Below, piece after piece: positions 1-8,203 of a stretch of DNA of 64,000 nt. The stretch covers positions 90,751 through 154,750 of the forward strand of contig NZ_CAHP01000020.1 of the NCBI RefSeq assembly GCF_000294655.1, in the 5' to 3' direction. The DNA comes from Magnetospirillum molischianum DSM 120 (GTDB lineage: Bacteria; Pseudomonadota; Alphaproteobacteria; Rhodospirillales; Magnetospirillaceae). The position numbers and the translations under genes are program-made. A model generated the notes under the pieces. The model saw nothing but the letters and a program-made list of their open reading frames with translations, was not told the DNA's origin and did not search any database. How positions within the stretch are numbered: position 1 is the stretch's first letter; every line of letters starts with the position of its first letter.

Positions 1-48
1 GGGATCAGCCGCAATACTCTCTATCGCCGCATCAATGGGCGGCGATAA
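1..48 (+). CDS. C-terminal tail of a Fis-type helix-turn-helix protein (partial)
   Basis: The window opens inside a reading frame that encodes 15 residues, GISRNTLYRRINGRR, and then a TAA stop. The pattern G-I-S-R-x-T-L-Y-R-R is the recognition helix of the Fis-type HTH found at the end of NtrC-like activators and Fis. Only this tail is visible, so the full protein could be a sigma-54 activator, a Fis-like protein or another HTH regulator. The family call rests on a short but characteristic motif. Confidence 0.5.
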   Translation, partial: GISRNTLYRRINGRR

Positions 49-436
49 GCGATTCTTTATAAGCCGGTGACAGTTGCTGGCTTGGGGAGGGACGTCCAGG
101 TCGGTCGTGGCGGCAGCGGTGCTGCTGCCCGACTCGACACCGAGCTATAATGCCGTGTCTCTTTAGGCTTGTGATCTTAGCGTGATGTATGATGGACCTC
201 TCGTCCAAGGCAAGCATCTATTGCTACACTTAAAGGCTCATGGGTCTTATATCAGAGAACGCTGAAGATCATATTTCTGAAAAGTACCCCCTGGGGGAAG
301 CTGTTGCCGCGATCGGGGCAGTGGGATATGTTAATTATTCTGATCGATTGTAACCGCGTGTGCCGTCTTTTACCCGCTGGTGGATAGGCGGGAATCTCCC
401 GAACAATTCCCCGATCCACTGCTTTCCGATGGGCGA
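49..436. other. Intergenic region, no convincing gene
   Basis: This stretch separates the HTH tail from the diguanylate cyclase. It is less GC-rich around 230-350 than the flanking genes and should hold the promoter of the downstream gene. I see no tRNA, no strong terminator and no reading frame with a good ribosome binding site. A short GC palindrome lies near 288-296 (CCCCCTGGGGG) but has no T tract. Confidence 0.4.
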
Positions 437-1846
437 GTGAGACAGTTCCGGACCAGTCTTAGGAATGCGGTCGCGGTATCGGTGCTTTTGGCCCTGATCG
501 CGATGCCTTCGCTTGTGCTGTCGGCGGATCTGACCGGGGCCGAACAGAAATATTTGGCCGACAACGCTCCATTCACCGTCTGTGTCGATCCCGACTGGGC
601 ACCTTACGAGATCATCAACAGCGAAGGGGCGCATGTCGGTATCGGCGCCGATCTGTTGCGTCTGGCGGCAAGCCGGGCCGGGGTTGCCCTGAAACTGGTC
701 GTCACCAAGACGTGGGAGGAAAGCGTTGCCGCCTCGAAGGAGGGACGGTGCCAAATCCTCAACTTCCTGAATCAGTCACCGACGCGTGATGCTTGGCTGA
801 TTTTTACCGATCCGCTGTTCCTCGACCGCAATGTGATCGTGACCCGTGAAGAGCATCCCTATATCGAGAACCTTAGCGATGTTTCCAACGAGGTTCTGGT
901 TCTGCCGGCAGGAACCTCGACCGAGGAACGGGTTCGGCGTGATTTCACCAATCTGAAGGTGGTCACGGCCAGCAGCGAAGCCGAAGCCTTTGGGATGGTG
1001 TCGCAAAAGAAGGCGGCGATGACGATGCGCTCAATGCTCGTTGCCGTCTATACCATCAAGGAAGACGGCTGGTTCAATCTGAAGATCTCGGGGCAGGTTC
1101 CTGGCTATGAGAACAAGCTGAGGATCGGCGTGGCGAAGGATCACGTCATGCTCCGCGACATTCTGAACAAGGGGGTGCGCGATATCACGGCGGCGGAGCG
1201 GGACGAGATCGCCAATCGCCATGTTTCGATCCGGGTTCAGTCCGGCGTCGATTACGATTTGATTTTCAAGATCGTCGCTCTGTTGGGCGCGGTGATCCTC
1301 ACCAGCGGCTTTTGGCTGATCAAGCTGCGGGCGCTGAACAAGCGGCTTCTGGCTTTGTCGCAGACCGATGCCCTGACCGGCTTGGCCAATCGGGCCAGTC
1401 TGAACGAACGCCTTCAGGCCGAGGCCGAGCGGTTCCGTCGCTATGCCCGCCCATTTTCGATTGTTCTGCTCGATATCGATTTCTTCAAGCAGGTGAATGA
1501 CGATTTCGGCCATCTGATCGGCGACAAGGTGTTGATCGCCTTTGCCAATATCGCCCGTAAGACCGCACGGACCCAAGATGTTGTCGGCCGCTGGGGTGGC
1601 GAGGAATTCCTGATCCTGTGTCCCGAAACTGATCTGGAGCAAGCGCGGGTGCTGGCCGAGCGGATCGGGCAGGAGGCGCGTGAGCATGGCTTCGATACCG
1701 GTCGCTGCCATACGGTCAGTGCCGGGGTTGCCGCTCTGATGGCGGGCGAAAGCCCGGACGGCTTGCTCAACCGTGCCGACGAGGCGCTTTATCAGGCCAA
1801 GCACGAAGGCCGCGACCGGGTTGTCGTCTCGAAATATCTGTTCTAA
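437..1846 (+). CDS. Periplasmic-sensor diguanylate cyclase (SBP_bac_3-TM-GGDEF)
   Basis: This membrane protein should make c-di-GMP from two GTP in response to a periplasmic ligand. A signal peptide (about residues 1-31) is followed by a bacterial solute-binding type 3 domain (about 35-260). A transmembrane helix (about 273-297) and a C-terminal GGDEF domain complete it. The active-site motif is GGEEF at residues 387-391. An RxxD inhibitory site (RTQD) lies exactly five residues before it, so product inhibition is likely. The start is uncertain: GTG at 437 puts the signal peptide at the N-terminus, while GTG at 380 would add 19 residues; neither has a good Shine-Dalgarno. The ligand is unknown. 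Confidence 0.9.
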   Translation: MRQFRTSLRNAVAVSVLLALIAMPSLVLSADLTGAEQKYLADNAPFTVCVDPDWAPYEIINSEGAHVGIGADLLRLAASRAGVALKLVVTKTWEESVAASKEGRCQILNFLNQSPTRDAWLIFTDPLFLDRNVIVTREEHPYIENLSDVSNEVLVLPAGTSTEERVRRDFTNLKVVTASSEAEAFGMVSQKKAAMTMRSMLVAVYTIKEDGWFNLKISGQVPGYENKLRIGVAKDHVMLRDILNKGVRDITAAERDEIANRHVSIRVQSGVDYDLIFKIVALLGAVILTSGFWLIKLRALNKRLLALSQTDALTGLANRASLNERLQAEAERFRRYARPFSIVLLDIDFFKQVNDDFGHLIGDKVLIAFANIARKTARTQDVVGRWGGEEFLILCPETDLEQARVLAERIGQEAREHGFDTGRCHTVSAGVAALMAGESPDGLLNRADEALYQAKHEGRDRVVVSKYLF

Positions 1847-2033
1847 ATCAAGACGGGAAAAGGCAACGATCCGCGCCATATTTCGATCTGCGACAAGATT
1901 GATTTCCTGGTGTCTGCAATGCGGCTGGCGAGAATTCGGCTTTTGCAATCACCCTATTTTCGGATGACATAGGATCGCTTTTTGTGCCAGAAGGTGGCAC
2001 TTGGCGTGCTTTGAGACGGATGAAAAGACGGCG

Positions 2034-3755
2034 ATGACGTGTATCCTTTCGATCCATTGCGGAATCCATGACTCGGCCGCAGCTCTGCTGGACGGCTATC
2101 GTGTTGTCGCCGCGATTCAGAAAGAGCGCCTGAGCCGGATCAAGAAAGAGGGCGGAGCGCCCCGCGACTGCGTTGCCGAGGTGCTGTCGATCGGCGGAGT
2201 TCAGCCTTCCGACGTCGATGTCGTCGTGTTCAGCCGGTGCGAATTTCCCCGCGCGTTCTATAAGACGGACCTGTTCCGGCGTTGGCGCGACACGATCCAG
2301 GGCCGTTCGGGGACTCGCGATCTGTCTACGGTGCTGGCCAAGGCGGGTCTTCTCGATCCCGCTCAGGTGCTCGACATCGCCAAAGTCCTTGAATTTTATG
2401 GCATTCCCGCCGGGACGAAGGTGTTTTTCGCCAATCATCACGCCGCGCACGCTTTGCCGTCGCTGTTCTTCACCGATTGGGACGATGCGCTGCTTTATAC
2501 CGCCGATGGTGCGGGCGATAATGTTAATTACAGCCATCGCGTGTTCAAAGATGGGCGTCTGACCACCCTGTTCGGCGATGATCGCTGGCTGCACCGGGCC
2601 TATCGGATCGACAGTCTGGCGCGGGCCTATGCCAACGTGACCGAGGCGCTGGGGTTCCGCCCGCTGCACCATGAGGGCAAGGTTACCGGGCTTGCCGCCT
2701 ATGGCAAGCCGACGATCAGCAAGGATTTCGCCGCTCATTTCTCGATGGATGAGAACGGCCTTTTCACCAGCGATTTCCCCAATGGCGGGGCCATGCGCGA
2801 GGCGTTCATGGCTCTGTGCGAAGGCCAGTCGCGCGAGGACGCTTCCGCCTCGATCCAGACCTTCGTCGAAGAGGCGATTGTGGGGTCGGTTTCGAAGCTG
2901 TTGGAGCGCGAGAAGGTCAGCCGTCTGGGGCTGGCCGGTGGGCTGTTCGCCAACGTCAAACTGAACCAGCGGCTGGCCGAAACTTGCGGGTTGAAGGAAG
3001 TGTTCATCGTCCCGCCGATGGGGGACGAGGGGCTGGTGATCGGTGGTGCCCTCCAATTCCTGCTGGAGCGCGATGGTTTCGGTGTCTGGCTGACCCGGCG
3101 CTACCGTCTGGGCGATGTCTATTGGGGGCGGGCTTTCGCTGGGGTCACCGGATCGCGATTCCGTGAGTTCAGCAGCCGCATTCACCGCCTTGATGGCGCT
3201 CCGGTTCCGGTCGCCGCGCATCTGTTGGCGGAAGGCAAGGCGGTTGCCATCGTTTCGCAGCGGATGGAGTTCGGCCCGCGTGCGCTTGGTGCCCGTACCA
3301 TCATGGCCTCGCCGTTGCGCCGCGACATCAACGATTCCCTAAACACCCGGCTGGACCGCAGCGAGTTTATGCCGTTCGCTCCCGTGATCGCCGAAGAGGA
3401 CGCCCGGACGGTCTTCGACGTTACTGACGTCAATGCCTATGCCTGCCGCTTCATGACGATCACCTGTAACGTCAAGCCGGATTGGCGCGACCGTATTCCG
3501 GCCGTCGTTCATGTTGACAACACGGCGCGGCCCCAGGTCATCCGCCGTGCCGACAATCCGCTTTATTATGACATCCTGGCCGATTTCAAGGCTGAAACCG
3601 GGCTTCCTGCCGCCGTTAACACCAGCTTTAATGTGCACGAAGAGCCGATCATCAATACGCCGGAAGAGGCCGCTCGCGCCCTGGTTGATAATCGCATCGA
3701 TTATCTGGTTACCGATGACGGTGTGTATGGGGTGGAGCCTGCTGTCGCGGAATAA
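2034..3755 (+). CDS. NodU/CmcH-type carbamoyltransferase
   Basis: The protein (573 residues) has the two-part layout of O-carbamoyltransferases that use carbamoyl phosphate. The N-terminal Kae1/TsaD-like ATPase-fold part begins ILSIHCGIHDSAAAL and has the metal-binding NHHAAH cluster near residues 134-139. The C-terminal YrdC-like part contains EFGPRALGARTI. Relatives modify Nod factors, antibiotics or polysaccharides; the acceptor here cannot be read from sequence. An upstream in-frame TTG at 2001 is possible, but the ATG at 2034 starts exactly at the family N-terminus. It follows the diguanylate cyclase by about 190 bases and has no sugar-modification genes directly beside it. Confidence 0.87.
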   Translation: MTCILSIHCGIHDSAAALLDGYRVVAAIQKERLSRIKKEGGAPRDCVAEVLSIGGVQPSDVDVVVFSRCEFPRAFYKTDLFRRWRDTIQGRSGTRDLSTVLAKAGLLDPAQVLDIAKVLEFYGIPAGTKVFFANHHAAHALPSLFFTDWDDALLYTADGAGDNVNYSHRVFKDGRLTTLFGDDRWLHRAYRIDSLARAYANVTEALGFRPLHHEGKVTGLAAYGKPTISKDFAAHFSMDENGLFTSDFPNGGAMREAFMALCEGQSREDASASIQTFVEEAIVGSVSKLLEREKVSRLGLAGGLFANVKLNQRLAETCGLKEVFIVPPMGDEGLVIGGALQFLLERDGFGVWLTRRYRLGDVYWGRAFAGVTGSRFREFSSRIHRLDGAPVPVAAHLLAEGKAVAIVSQRMEFGPRALGARTIMASPLRRDINDSLNTRLDRSEFMPFAPVIAEEDARTVFDVTDVNAYACRFMTITCNVKPDWRDRIPAVVHVDNTARPQVIRRADNPLYYDILADFKAETGLPAAVNTSFNVHEEPIINTPEEAARALVDNRIDYLVTDDGVYGVEPAVAE

Positions 3756-3813
3756 ACGTCTCTCCTGAGCAGTATCGGTTTATGATCATTCCCGACACGG
3801 GAGGAGGAACGGT

Positions 3814-4188
3814 GTGTCTCTGATCCTGAACATACTGTGGCTGTTTTTTGGCGGTTTGCCGATGGCATTCGGCTGGCTGATCGCCGCCGCGATCATGGCC
3901 ATTACCATCGTCGGCTTGCCCTGGACCCCGGCGGCGCTGCGACTGGCTGGGTATACCCTTTTGCCATTCGGGCAGACCGTGATCGAAGCCCCAGACGCGG
4001 GGGCCCTTTCTACAGTCGGCAATATCGTGTGGTTCGTGCTGGCAGGTTGGTGGCTGGCTCTCGGCCACCTCATTCTTGCCGTTGGACTGGCGATCTCCAT
4101 TATCGGCATTCCGTTCGCGTGGGCGCATCTTAAACTCGCCCGCCTTAGCCTGACTCCGGTCGGCAAGATCATCCTTCCCGTCTCCTGA
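3814..4188 (+). CDS. yccF: YccF-domain inner membrane protein
   Basis: A small (124 residues) hydrophobic protein with two repeated hydrophobic units. Each holds a pair of likely membrane helices followed by an I-x-G-[LI]-P turn (VGLPW and IIGIPFAWA), which is the hallmark of the YccF domain. The start is GTG with a strong GGAGG eight bases upstream. The function of the family is unknown. It may be co-transcribed with the carbamoyltransferase, which ends 58 bases before it. E. coli YccF is somewhat longer. Confidence 0.85.
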   Translation: MSLILNILWLFFGGLPMAFGWLIAAAIMAITIVGLPWTPAALRLAGYTLLPFGQTVIEAPDAGALSTVGNIVWFVLAGWWLALGHLILAVGLAISIIGIPFAWAHLKLARLSLTPVGKIILPVS

Positions 4189-4204
4189 CGGCCCTTCGGG
4201 CCTA

Positions 4205-4241
4205 ACCAAGCTGCGATGAGTTTCACTCAGTGCAGCTTGGT
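4205..4241. repeat. Perfect 10-bp inverted repeat with inner stem
   Basis: ACCAAGCTGC (4205-4214) is repeated inverted at 4232-4241. The loop itself contains a 5-bp inverted repeat, TGAGT/ACTCA, so RNA could fold into a 37-nt near-perfect hairpin. It sits 16 bases after the yccF stop codon and could end that transcript. There is no T tract after it on either strand. Confidence 0.55.
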
Positions 4242-4553
4242 ATCAGGATTCAGCGCGACGACCCTCCGCAGAATTACCTTCGCCTGAAGCGGGCGAAGAA
4301 CAGAGAGTCTCGGTCTCATCCGTGTTCTCTCCATTAGCGCCTCCATTTATGCACAAAACTAATTTTAAAAAATCCAGACAATTCATTGGATTGATTGGCT
4401 GGGGTGGATTACCTCTGATTGCTGAGGGACGCCCCTCTCTGTGTTGGGAGAATACAAGATAGTTATTTTCTGAATAAGCCGATGAATAGGCTGTTGTTTG
4501 ATTTGTCGTATTATTTGGTTATTTCCGGTGTCTTCGAGGGGAAGACTCCAACT

Positions 4554-4590
4554 TGGGCCGGGCAGCATTGCCGCTTGGCCCACTTTTTTT
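4554..4590 (+). terminator. Intrinsic terminator or attenuator before the acyl-CoA dehydrogenase
   Basis: TGGGCC (4554-4559) pairs with GGCCCA (4577-4582), with an inner GGCA/TGCC stem, and is followed by seven T (4584-4590). The ribosome binding site AAGGGGG and the start codon of the next gene lie directly downstream, which is why attenuation is plausible. Confidence 0.75.
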
Positions 4591-4615
4591 GACATGGAAG
4601 TAAGGGGGTTGCGCG

Positions 4616-5848
4616 ATGGACCAGGGGCCGATGTTCGATGAACTGACACCGCGAAGCCGGGATTTGTGCCGCCGCGTCAACGACTTTCTATCCGAGCATT
4701 ATTACCCGCGCGAAGCCGAGCTGTTTGCCCAGGTCGGCCAGGGGACGACTCGGTGGAAGCCGCTTCCATTACTGGAAGAGTTGAAGGGCAGGGCGAAAGC
4801 AGCCGGATTGTGGAATCTGTTCCTGGCCGAAAGCGAGTACGGTGCCGGTCTGCTCAATCTCGAATACGCGCCGCTGGCCGAGATCATGGGCCGCAGTCAC
4901 TTCGCTTCGGAAGTATTCAACTGCTCCGCTCCCGATAGCGGCAATATGGAAGTTCTGGTTCGCTACGGTACTCCCGAGCAGAAAACGCGCTGGCTGGAGC
5001 CGTTGCTGGCGGGCGAGATTCGAAGCGGTTTCGCGATGACCGAGGCGGCGGTCGCCAGTTCCGACGCCACCAACATCTGCACCGACATCCGCCGTGATGG
5101 CGATCAGTACGTCATTAACGGCACCAAGTGGTGGACCAGCGGAGCCAATGACACCCGCTGTAAGATTCTGATTGTGATGGGCAAGACCGACGCCGCCAAT
5201 CCGAACCGCCACCTTCAGCAATCGATGATCCTGGTGCCGATCGATACCCCTGGCGTCACGGTGAAGCGTTGGGTTCCCGTATTTGGCTATGACGACGCCC
5301 CTCATGGCCACGCCGAAATCCGGTTTCGCGATGTGCGGGTTCCGGCCGACAGCATCCTGCTGGGGGAAGGGCGTGGTTTCGAGATCGCCCAGGGCCGTCT
5401 GGGGCCGGGGCGGATCCATCATTGCATGCGGGCCATCGGCGCGGCGGAGCGGGCGCTGGAACTGATGTGCCGGCGCTTGTTGTCGCGGGTCGCGTTCGGC
5501 AAGCCGCTGGCGGTTCAGTCGGTGTGGCACGAGCGGATCGCCGAGTGCCGCGCGATGATCGATCAGGCCCGCCTGCTGACTTACAAGGCCGCCCATATGA
5601 TGGATACGGTCGGCAACAAGGCCGCCCGTAAGGAAATCGCCTTGATCAAGGTGGTGGCTCCCAATGTCGCCTGTACCGTGATCGATTGGGCGATTCAGGC
5701 CCATGGCGGCGCCGGTGTCAGCGACGACGTTCCCCTGGCCTGGATGTACGCTTGTGCCCGTACCTTACGCATCGCCGATGGCCCGGACGAGGTTCACCGT
5801 GCCCAGGTCGCGAAGCTTGAACTGCGCAAATACATGGCTCCGGCCTGA
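4616..5848 (+). CDS. ACAD10/11-type acyl-CoA dehydrogenase (LvaC-like)
   Basis: A 410-residue flavoprotein of the acyl-CoA dehydrogenase fold. The flavin/substrate core motif [17 protein letters not shown] and the C-terminal [13 protein letters not shown] (Asp388-Gly-Pro) match the ACAD10/ACAD11 subgroup, in which the usual Tyr-Glu-Gly of MCAD becomes Ala-Asp-Gly. In mammalian ACAD11 this domain is fused to an APH-like kinase and handles 4-hydroxyacyl-CoA. In Pseudomonas the comparable LvaC acts with the kinase LvaA. A matching kinase is encoded at 9330-10394. AAGGGGG precedes the ATG. The phosphatase gene follows 11 bases later, so this is the first gene of an operon of at least four. The substrate is inferred only. 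Confidence 0.88.
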   Translation: MDQGPMFDELTPRSRDLCRRVNDFLSEHYYPREAELFAQVGQGTTRWKPLPLLEELKGRAKAAGLWNLFLAESEYGAGLLNLEYAPLAEIMGRSHFASEVFNCSAPDSGNMEVLVRYGTPEQKTRWLEPLLAGEIRSGFAMTEAAVASSDATNICTDIRRDGDQYVINGTKWWTSGANDTRCKILIVMGKTDAANPNRHLQQSMILVPIDTPGVTVKRWVPVFGYDDAPHGHAEIRFRDVRVPADSILLGEGRGFEIAQGRLGPGRIHHCMRAIGAAERALELMCRRLLSRVAFGKPLAVQSVWHERIAECRAMIDQARLLTYKAAHMMDTVGNKAARKEIALIKVVAPNVACTVIDWAIQAHGGAGVSDDVPLAWMYACARTLRIADGPDEVHRAQVAKLELRKYMAPA

Positions 5849-5859
5849 TCGGAGCCGCG

Positions 5860-6558
5860 ATGGGGCAGGTCTATTTGGTCCGCCATGGTCAGGCATCGTT
5901 CGGCAGCCGTGATTATGACCGGCTGTCCCCCTTGGGCGAGGAGCAGGGGCGGATGCTCGGACGCTGGTTCTCGGAGGCCGATATCGTCTGCGATCGGGTG
6001 GTGACCGGGGGGTTGCGCCGTCACCTTCAGACCGCCGAGGCGTTCCTGGCGGTCCAGCCCCATCCCACCGTTCCAGTGTCGCAGGATAGCGGCTTCGACG
6101 AGTTCGATTTTCTCGACGTACTGCGCTGTTATCGTCCCGATCTTGCCTCTCATGACAGTATCCGTGGCTTTCTTGCCGCCAGTGACGATCCTCGCCGCGC
6201 GTTCCAGACGGTATTTTCCGCGGCTGTTCTGCGCTGGGCCGAAGGGGGGCACGATTCCAATTATCGCGAAAGCTGGGGGGTGTTTCGCGACCGCTGCATT
6301 GCGGCCTTTCGCCGTCAGGTCGAGACGGCGGCACCGTCTGGCAGCACGATTATCTTCACCTCGGGCGGTCCGATCGCGGCGATCTGCCAGCATCTGCTCG
6401 GTCTGTCCAACGCCGTCACCGTCAGTCTCAACAATATTCTGGTCAATAGCGGCGTGACCAGGGTTGTTCATGACCGCCAACGCGCCAGTCTGCTTTACCT
6501 CAACAACTTCGCCCATCTCGAAGCGGCGGGCGACAAAAGCAAGATCACCAACCGATAG
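5860..6558 (+). CDS. Histidine phosphatase (phosphoglycerate mutase-like) family protein
   Basis: A 232-residue protein of the branch-1 histidine phosphatase superfamily. The phospho-accepting histidine is in VRHGQ (His9), followed by the expected RLSPLGEEQG segment. The second catalytic histidine normally sits in an HGG motif; here that position is TSGGPIAAI, with Ser168 where His is expected. The same Ser variant is, as far as I recall, seen in uncharacterised members of this family. The position between an ACAD and two SDRs suggests it acts on a phosphorylated acyl intermediate. The human ACAD10 protein carries a HAD phosphatase-like domain in a comparable partnership. Substrate unknown. 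Confidence 0.82.
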   Translation: MGQVYLVRHGQASFGSRDYDRLSPLGEEQGRMLGRWFSEADIVCDRVVTGGLRRHLQTAEAFLAVQPHPTVPVSQDSGFDEFDFLDVLRCYRPDLASHDSIRGFLAASDDPRRAFQTVFSAAVLRWAEGGHDSNYRESWGVFRDRCIAAFRRQVETAAPSGSTIIFTSGGPIAAICQHLLGLSNAVTVSLNNILVNSGVTRVVHDRQRASLLYLNNFAHLEAAGDKSKITNR

Positions 6559-6572
6559 GGAAGGCCAAGATC

Positions 6573-7349
6573 ATGTCCGCGTCTATACCCGCCCTCTTCG
6601 ACCTGACCGGCAAGGTGGCGTTGATTACCGGAGCCAGCCGGGGCATCGGAGCCTCGATTGCCCGCACCCTCGCTGCCTTTGGGGCTCACGCAATCGTCTC
6701 AAGTCGCAAGCAGGAGGAGTGTGAGACCGTCGCCGCCGCGATCCGCGACGCGGGTGGAAGTGCCGAGGCCCTGGCCTGCCATATCGGCGAGATGGAGCAG
6801 ATCGAGGCGGCGTTCGGTCGGATCGCCGAACGTCATGGGAGGCTCGATATCCTGGTCAATAACGCGGCAACCAATCCCTATTTCGGGCCGTTGGTCGAAA
6901 CCGATCTGACCGCTTTTCAGAAGACGGTGGATGTCAATATCCGGGGCTACTTCTTCATGTCGGCGCGGGGGATGAAGCTGATCGCCGCCGGGGGCGGGGG
7001 CAGTATCGTCAATGTCGCCTCGGTCAATGGTGTCCGACCGGCGCCTCAGCAGGGACTCTATTCGATGACCAAGGCGGCGGTGATTTCGCTGACCCATGCG
7101 TTCGCCCTTGAAGGAGGGCCGATGAGGGTGCGGGTCAATGCGCTGCTGCCCGGCCTGACCGACACGAAATTCGCTTCGGCCCTGACCGGCAACCCCAAGA
7201 TTCTCGCGGGTGTGACGCAGCGCTTGCCGTTGGGTCGTGCCGCTCAACCGGACGAAATGGCCGGAGCGGTTCTCTATCTGGTGTCGCCGTCCGCCAGCTA
7301 CACCACGGGCACATGTCTGACCGTCGATGGCGGTTATCTCGTCTCCTGA
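6573..7349 (+). CDS. SDR-family oxidoreductase (3-oxoacyl reductase-like)
   Basis: A classical short-chain dehydrogenase of 258 residues. The cofactor motif TGASRGIG is near residues 19-26, the NNAA motif is present, and the catalytic Tyr163-x-x-x-Lys167 lies in YSMTKAA. The C-terminus ends in VDGGYLVS, typical of FabG-like enzymes. The fingerprint of basic residues after beta-2 (SSRKQ) suggests NADP(H). It follows the phosphatase by 14 bases and precedes a second SDR by 20 bases. In the lva pathway an SDR (LvaD) is also part of the cluster, so oxidation or reduction of a 3-hydroxyacyl/3-oxoacyl-CoA is a reasonable guess. Confidence 0.87.
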   Translation: MSASIPALFDLTGKVALITGASRGIGASIARTLAAFGAHAIVSSRKQEECETVAAAIRDAGGSAEALACHIGEMEQIEAAFGRIAERHGRLDILVNNAATNPYFGPLVETDLTAFQKTVDVNIRGYFFMSARGMKLIAAGGGGSIVNVASVNGVRPAPQQGLYSMTKAAVISLTHAFALEGGPMRVRVNALLPGLTDTKFASALTGNPKILAGVTQRLPLGRAAQPDEMAGAVLYLVSPSASYTTGTCLTVDGGYLVS

Positions 7350-7369
7350 GACTCGAAGGAATCCGAACG

Positions 7370-8203
7370 ATGGAACTGCAAGGAAAGACCGCCATCATTA
7401 CCGGTGCCGCCAGCGGATTCGGCCGCGAGTTCGCCGTGCTGTGCGCCGCCGAGGGGATGAATCTGGTGCTTGCCGATCTCGACGTGGCAGGGCTGGCCGT
7501 GACCAGCGATCTGGTCGCCGAAACCGGGGTCGGGATTTTGGTGGTTCCCACCAACGTCGCCAAGCCCGAGCAGGTCGAGGCGCTGGCCGAGTGCACCTGG
7601 GAACGGTTCGGCGGTGGCCATCTGCTGTTCAACAATGCCGGTGTTGCCGCCGCCGGTCCGGTCTGGTCCGCCACCCTGGAAGATTGGAAGTGGGTTCTCG
7701 ACGTCAACCTGATGGGGGTGGTTCACGGCATCCGCAGCTTCGTGCCTCGGATGATCGCGCAGGGAGGTCCGGCTCATATCGTCAACACCGCCTCGGTGGC
7801 TGGGTTGATGTCGCCGCCGGGGATGAGCGTCTATTGCGTGAGCAAGCACGCAGTGGTGACGCTGTCGGAATGTCTGTACCACGATTTGCGGCTGGCCGGG
7901 ACCTCGATTGGCGTGTCGGTCCTGTGTCCTGGTTTCGTCAAAACCGGCATTGCCGAGTCCCATCGCAACCGTCCCGCCGAACTGCGGGCAACCAATCCGC
8001 AGGCTCCGATCTATGGCGAGAAAATCCGTCAGATCATTGAGGCCAGCTCGATCACCGCCCGTGATATCGCCGAACAGACGATTGCGGCGGTGGTCGATGA
8101 CCGATTCTATATCATCACTCATCCCGAGAGCGATTCCGGGGTGTCGGCCCGTCTGGCCGGTATCTTGGAGCGTGCCGCGCCGAAAATGCCTCAGATCGCC
8201 TGA
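7370..8203 (+). CDS. SDR-family oxidoreductase
   Basis: A second short-chain dehydrogenase of 277 residues. It has TGAASGFG near the N-terminus, NNAG, and the catalytic pair Tyr155/Lys159 in YCVSKHA. An acidic residue after beta-2 (LADLD) suggests NAD(H). The longer C-terminal part (GEKIRQII...) resembles SDRs that act on bulky hydrophobic alcohols. The ATG at 7370 is preceded by AAGGA; an upstream in-frame start at 7313 would overlap the previous gene and lacks a binding site. The 3' end overlaps the convergent LysR gene by 13 bases. Confidence 0.86.
   Translation: MELQGKTAIITGAASGFGREFAVLCAAEGMNLVLADLDVAGLAVTSDLVAETGVGILVVPTNVAKPEQVEALAECTWERFGGGHLLFNNAGVAAAGPVWSATLEDWKWVLDVNLMGVVHGIRSFVPRMIAQGGPAHIVNTASVAGLMSPPGMSVYCVSKHAVVTLSECLYHDLRLAGTSIGVSVLCPGFVKTGIAESHRNRPAELRATNPQAPIYGEKIRQIIEASSITARDIAEQTIAAVVDDRFYIITHPESDSGVSARLAGILERAAPKMPQIA

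Larger units (their letters stand above)
4189..4615 (+). other. Structured, AT-rich leader region before the acyl-CoA dehydrogenase gene
   Basis: No gene is visible here. The region holds several inverted repeats in a row: a long one at 4205-4241, GAGGG/CCCTC near 4424-4437, GTCTTC/GAAGAC at 4530-4546, and an intrinsic terminator at 4554-4590. The terminator lies just 25 bases before the start codon of the next gene, with no gene upstream that needs it at this distance. It is either the end of a small RNA or an attenuator controlling the downstream operon. The first 60 bases are GC-rich and the rest is AT-rich relative to the genes. Confidence 0.45.

Noticed and set aside
1031-1948. Long minus-strand frame opposite the diguanylate cyclase
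   Set aside because: It mirrors the high-GC codon pattern of the real gene; the translation has no domain and no start signal.
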